From NCBI GenBank assembly GCA_016185425.1, contig JACPNQ010000023.1, forward strand, positions 56,774 through 120,773: a stretch of DNA of 64,000 nt, given 5' to 3'. Numbering within the stretch: the first letter of the stretch is position 1; each line of letters opens with the position of its first letter. Below are positions 63,812-64,000 of this stretch, in pieces. The position numbers and the translations under genes are program-made. The stretch comes from Acidobacteriota bacterium (GTDB taxonomy: Bacteria > Acidobacteriota > Terriglobia > Bryobacterales > Bryobacteraceae). The notes under the pieces were generated by a model. That model was not told the origin of the DNA and made no database searches. It saw only the letters and a list, made by a program, of their open reading frames with translations.

Positions 63812-64000
63812 TTAAGCCGCCTCGGCATAGCCTCCCAAGCGCCGCATGACCCGATTGAGGACCAGGGCTGTCCAAATTAGGCCAGGAAGGTTGACGGCGG
63901 TTTGAAAACAAAGGAGTTTGCGTTGGAGAACCGCTAATCCGAAATTGAGGTTGGGGTATTGTCCTTTGTAGAGAGCCGTAAGTGCTATCCAAAATCGGCA
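63812..64000 (-). CDS. C-terminal part of an unidentified protein, runs off the window
   Basis: A - strand frame is open from the right edge to a stop at 63812, 62 codons, reading 'CRFWIALTALYKGQYPNLNF', then 'LAVLQRKLLCFQTAVNLPGL' and 'IWTALVLNRVMRRLGGYA'. A hydrophobic segment near the end may be one membrane helix. The N-terminal part is outside the window, so no family can be given. It converges on the gene at 63489 with only two bases between. Confidence 0.45.
   Translation of the reverse strand, partial: CRFWIALTALYKGQYPNLNFGLAVLQRKLLCFQTAVNLPGLIWTALVLNRVMRRLGGYAEAA

Overview
The window looks like a piece of an Acidobacteriota chromosome, most likely the Solibacter/Bryobacter branch (Bryobacteraceae). 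This rests on recognised families, not on a search. They include a large secreted protein ending in the Solibacter-type C-terminal domain (44351-46741), an Oar-like TonB-dependent receptor with an N-terminal carboxypeptidase-regulatory domain, a CadC-type regulator fused to PD40 propeller repeats, the DUF1501/DUF1553-cytochrome pair, and a tmRNA encoding the tag ANTQFAYAA. GC content is high throughout, and genes overlap by 1-14 bases very often.

Layout. 1-4604 (-): DUF1501, DUF1553/cytochrome and Gfo/Idh/MocA oxidoreductase, overlapping as one operon. 4649-7205 (+): a tandem pair of small membrane proteins, a rhomboid protease and a DUF1624-type membrane protein. 7315-14519 (+): CadC/PD40 regulator, TonB-dependent receptor and an FAD oxidoreductase with S-layer-homology-like repeats. 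14538-14838 (-): rpsU with terminator and promoter. 14867-17765 (+): dihaem cytochrome c, PQQ dehydrogenase, hicAB. 17785-21349 (-): yhhQ-gpmI-eno. 21465-25131 (+): membrane protein, small protein, PhnP-like MBL hydrolase, ribF, tagatose-bisphosphate aldolase. 25203-29718 (-): broken Uma2 gene, dicarboxylate symporter, nadK, tlyA, ispA, xseB. 30270-33930 (-): PH-domain protein, SDR, orphan sugar-binding lipoprotein, GAF protein and Ldh-type dehydrogenase. 35139-46741 (-): small antitoxin-like protein, D-aminoacylase, M28 peptidase, DsbD, cyclase, plsX, rpmF, DUF177 and two secreted proteins. 46844-50017 (+): HemQ and DUF2339. 50018-54957: a signalling locus with a sigma factor, a histidine-phosphotransfer-only protein, a receiver, a hybrid kinase and a divergent sigma-54 activator. 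54940-58411: an accessory patch with a terminase-like fusion, a Fic protein and two broken genes. 58514-64000: DMT-type transporter, hfq-hflX-pgsA, SDR-clpS, tmRNA and two poorly known genes.

Two larger patterns stand out. First, base composition of the + strand is C-richer than G from the left edge to about 44 kb and G-richer than C from about 46.8 kb onward, whichever way the genes point. Housekeeping genes follow this: rpsU, eno, gpmI, nadK, tlyA, ispA, plsX and rpmF lie on -, while hfq, hflX, pgsA and tmRNA lie on +. That is what a replication origin or an inversion endpoint would produce. Second, 50-58.5 kb carries unusual domain arrangements and decayed genes, including two otherwise intact reading frames elsewhere and here that are each broken by one in-frame stop (TAG in a Uma2 gene, TGA in place of a conserved Trp codon at 58241). 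No rRNA, tRNA, CRISPR array, insertion sequence or integrase was seen.
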